11,949 bases of DNA from NCBI GenBank assembly GCA_964634555.1, contig CAZWJJ010000025.1:1-11949 (forward strand), written 5' to 3'. The position numbers and the translations under genes were made by a program. Under the pieces are notes generated by a model, which saw nothing but the letters and a program-made list of their open reading frames with translations, made no database searches and had not been told where the DNA came from. Source of the DNA: JACQCV01 sp964634555. Lineage in GTDB: Bacteria; Patescibacteriota; Minisyncoccia; Phycocordibacterales; UBA12445. Position 1 is the first letter of the stretch; every line of letters begins with the position of its first letter. This document shows, piece after piece, positions 11,848-11,949 of this stretch.

Positions 11848-11949
11848 ATTGAGTAACGTTAATATGCATGAATACATTGAAACAACAACTTAGAAAGCCG
11901 CCCACTACCTAAATAGACATTGGTCACACATAACATAACATCTACATTT

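Noticed and set aside
1..11949. UGA read as glycine (as in some CPR lineages)
   Set aside because: The long genes (rny, alr, VKOR) are complete in the standard code with ordinary Gly codons, and the tRNA-Gly found has anticodon UCC, not UCA.

Overview
The window (about 12 kb, AT-rich) looks like a chromosomal piece of a member of the Candidate Phyla Radiation (Patescibacteria). This rests on protein families rather than a marker gene. It holds a compact CCA-adding enzyme C-terminus, RNase Y, HU and a sensor-less histidine kinase with a receiver-only regulator. It also holds several small proteins of types I associate with CPR genomes. I could not search a database, so the assignment is an inference. 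The standard bacterial code fits: long ORFs are intact, and all 14 recognisable stops are TAA or TAG.

Layout, left to right. 1-545 is the 3' end of a tRNA nucleotidyltransferase gene. 562-1542 encodes a VKOR-family membrane thiol oxidoreductase that appears leaderless. 1627-2240 is an autonomous unit: a leader with two hairpins, a GC-rich gene of unknown function and a perfect terminator. 2252-2331 is a palindromic repeat. 2388-3437 is a lipoprotein gene with Pro/Thr linkers and two FN3-like domains, with its own promoter and terminator. A second repeat follows, then an unlisted 42-residue cysteine-rich gene and a tRNA-Gly(UCC). 3959-4768 carries two small basic proteins sharing a PEE..LD..KERA motif, each with a near-consensus promoter. 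4782-6868 is a divergent pair, a SIMPL-domain protein (minus) and alanine racemase (plus), with overlapping -35 boxes. From about 7033 to the right everything is on the minus strand: a two-component pair (kinase then regulator), HU, a frameshifted antitoxin-like small gene, a 146-residue protein of unknown function, and RNase Y.

Two kinds of non-coding structure stand out. One is a dispersed palindromic repeat (GTCATTGCGAG...CTCGCAATGAC) found only between genes. The other is a long inverted-repeat element placed at the stop codon of the response regulator and again just after the stop codon of RNase Y. Its inner core and central GTAC hairpin are conserved, while its closing stems differ in sequence yet still pair.

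The genes also split into two translation classes. The small accessory or unknown proteins and the lipoprotein have textbook Shine-Dalgarno sites. The housekeeping and signalling genes have none, and at least two appear leaderless.
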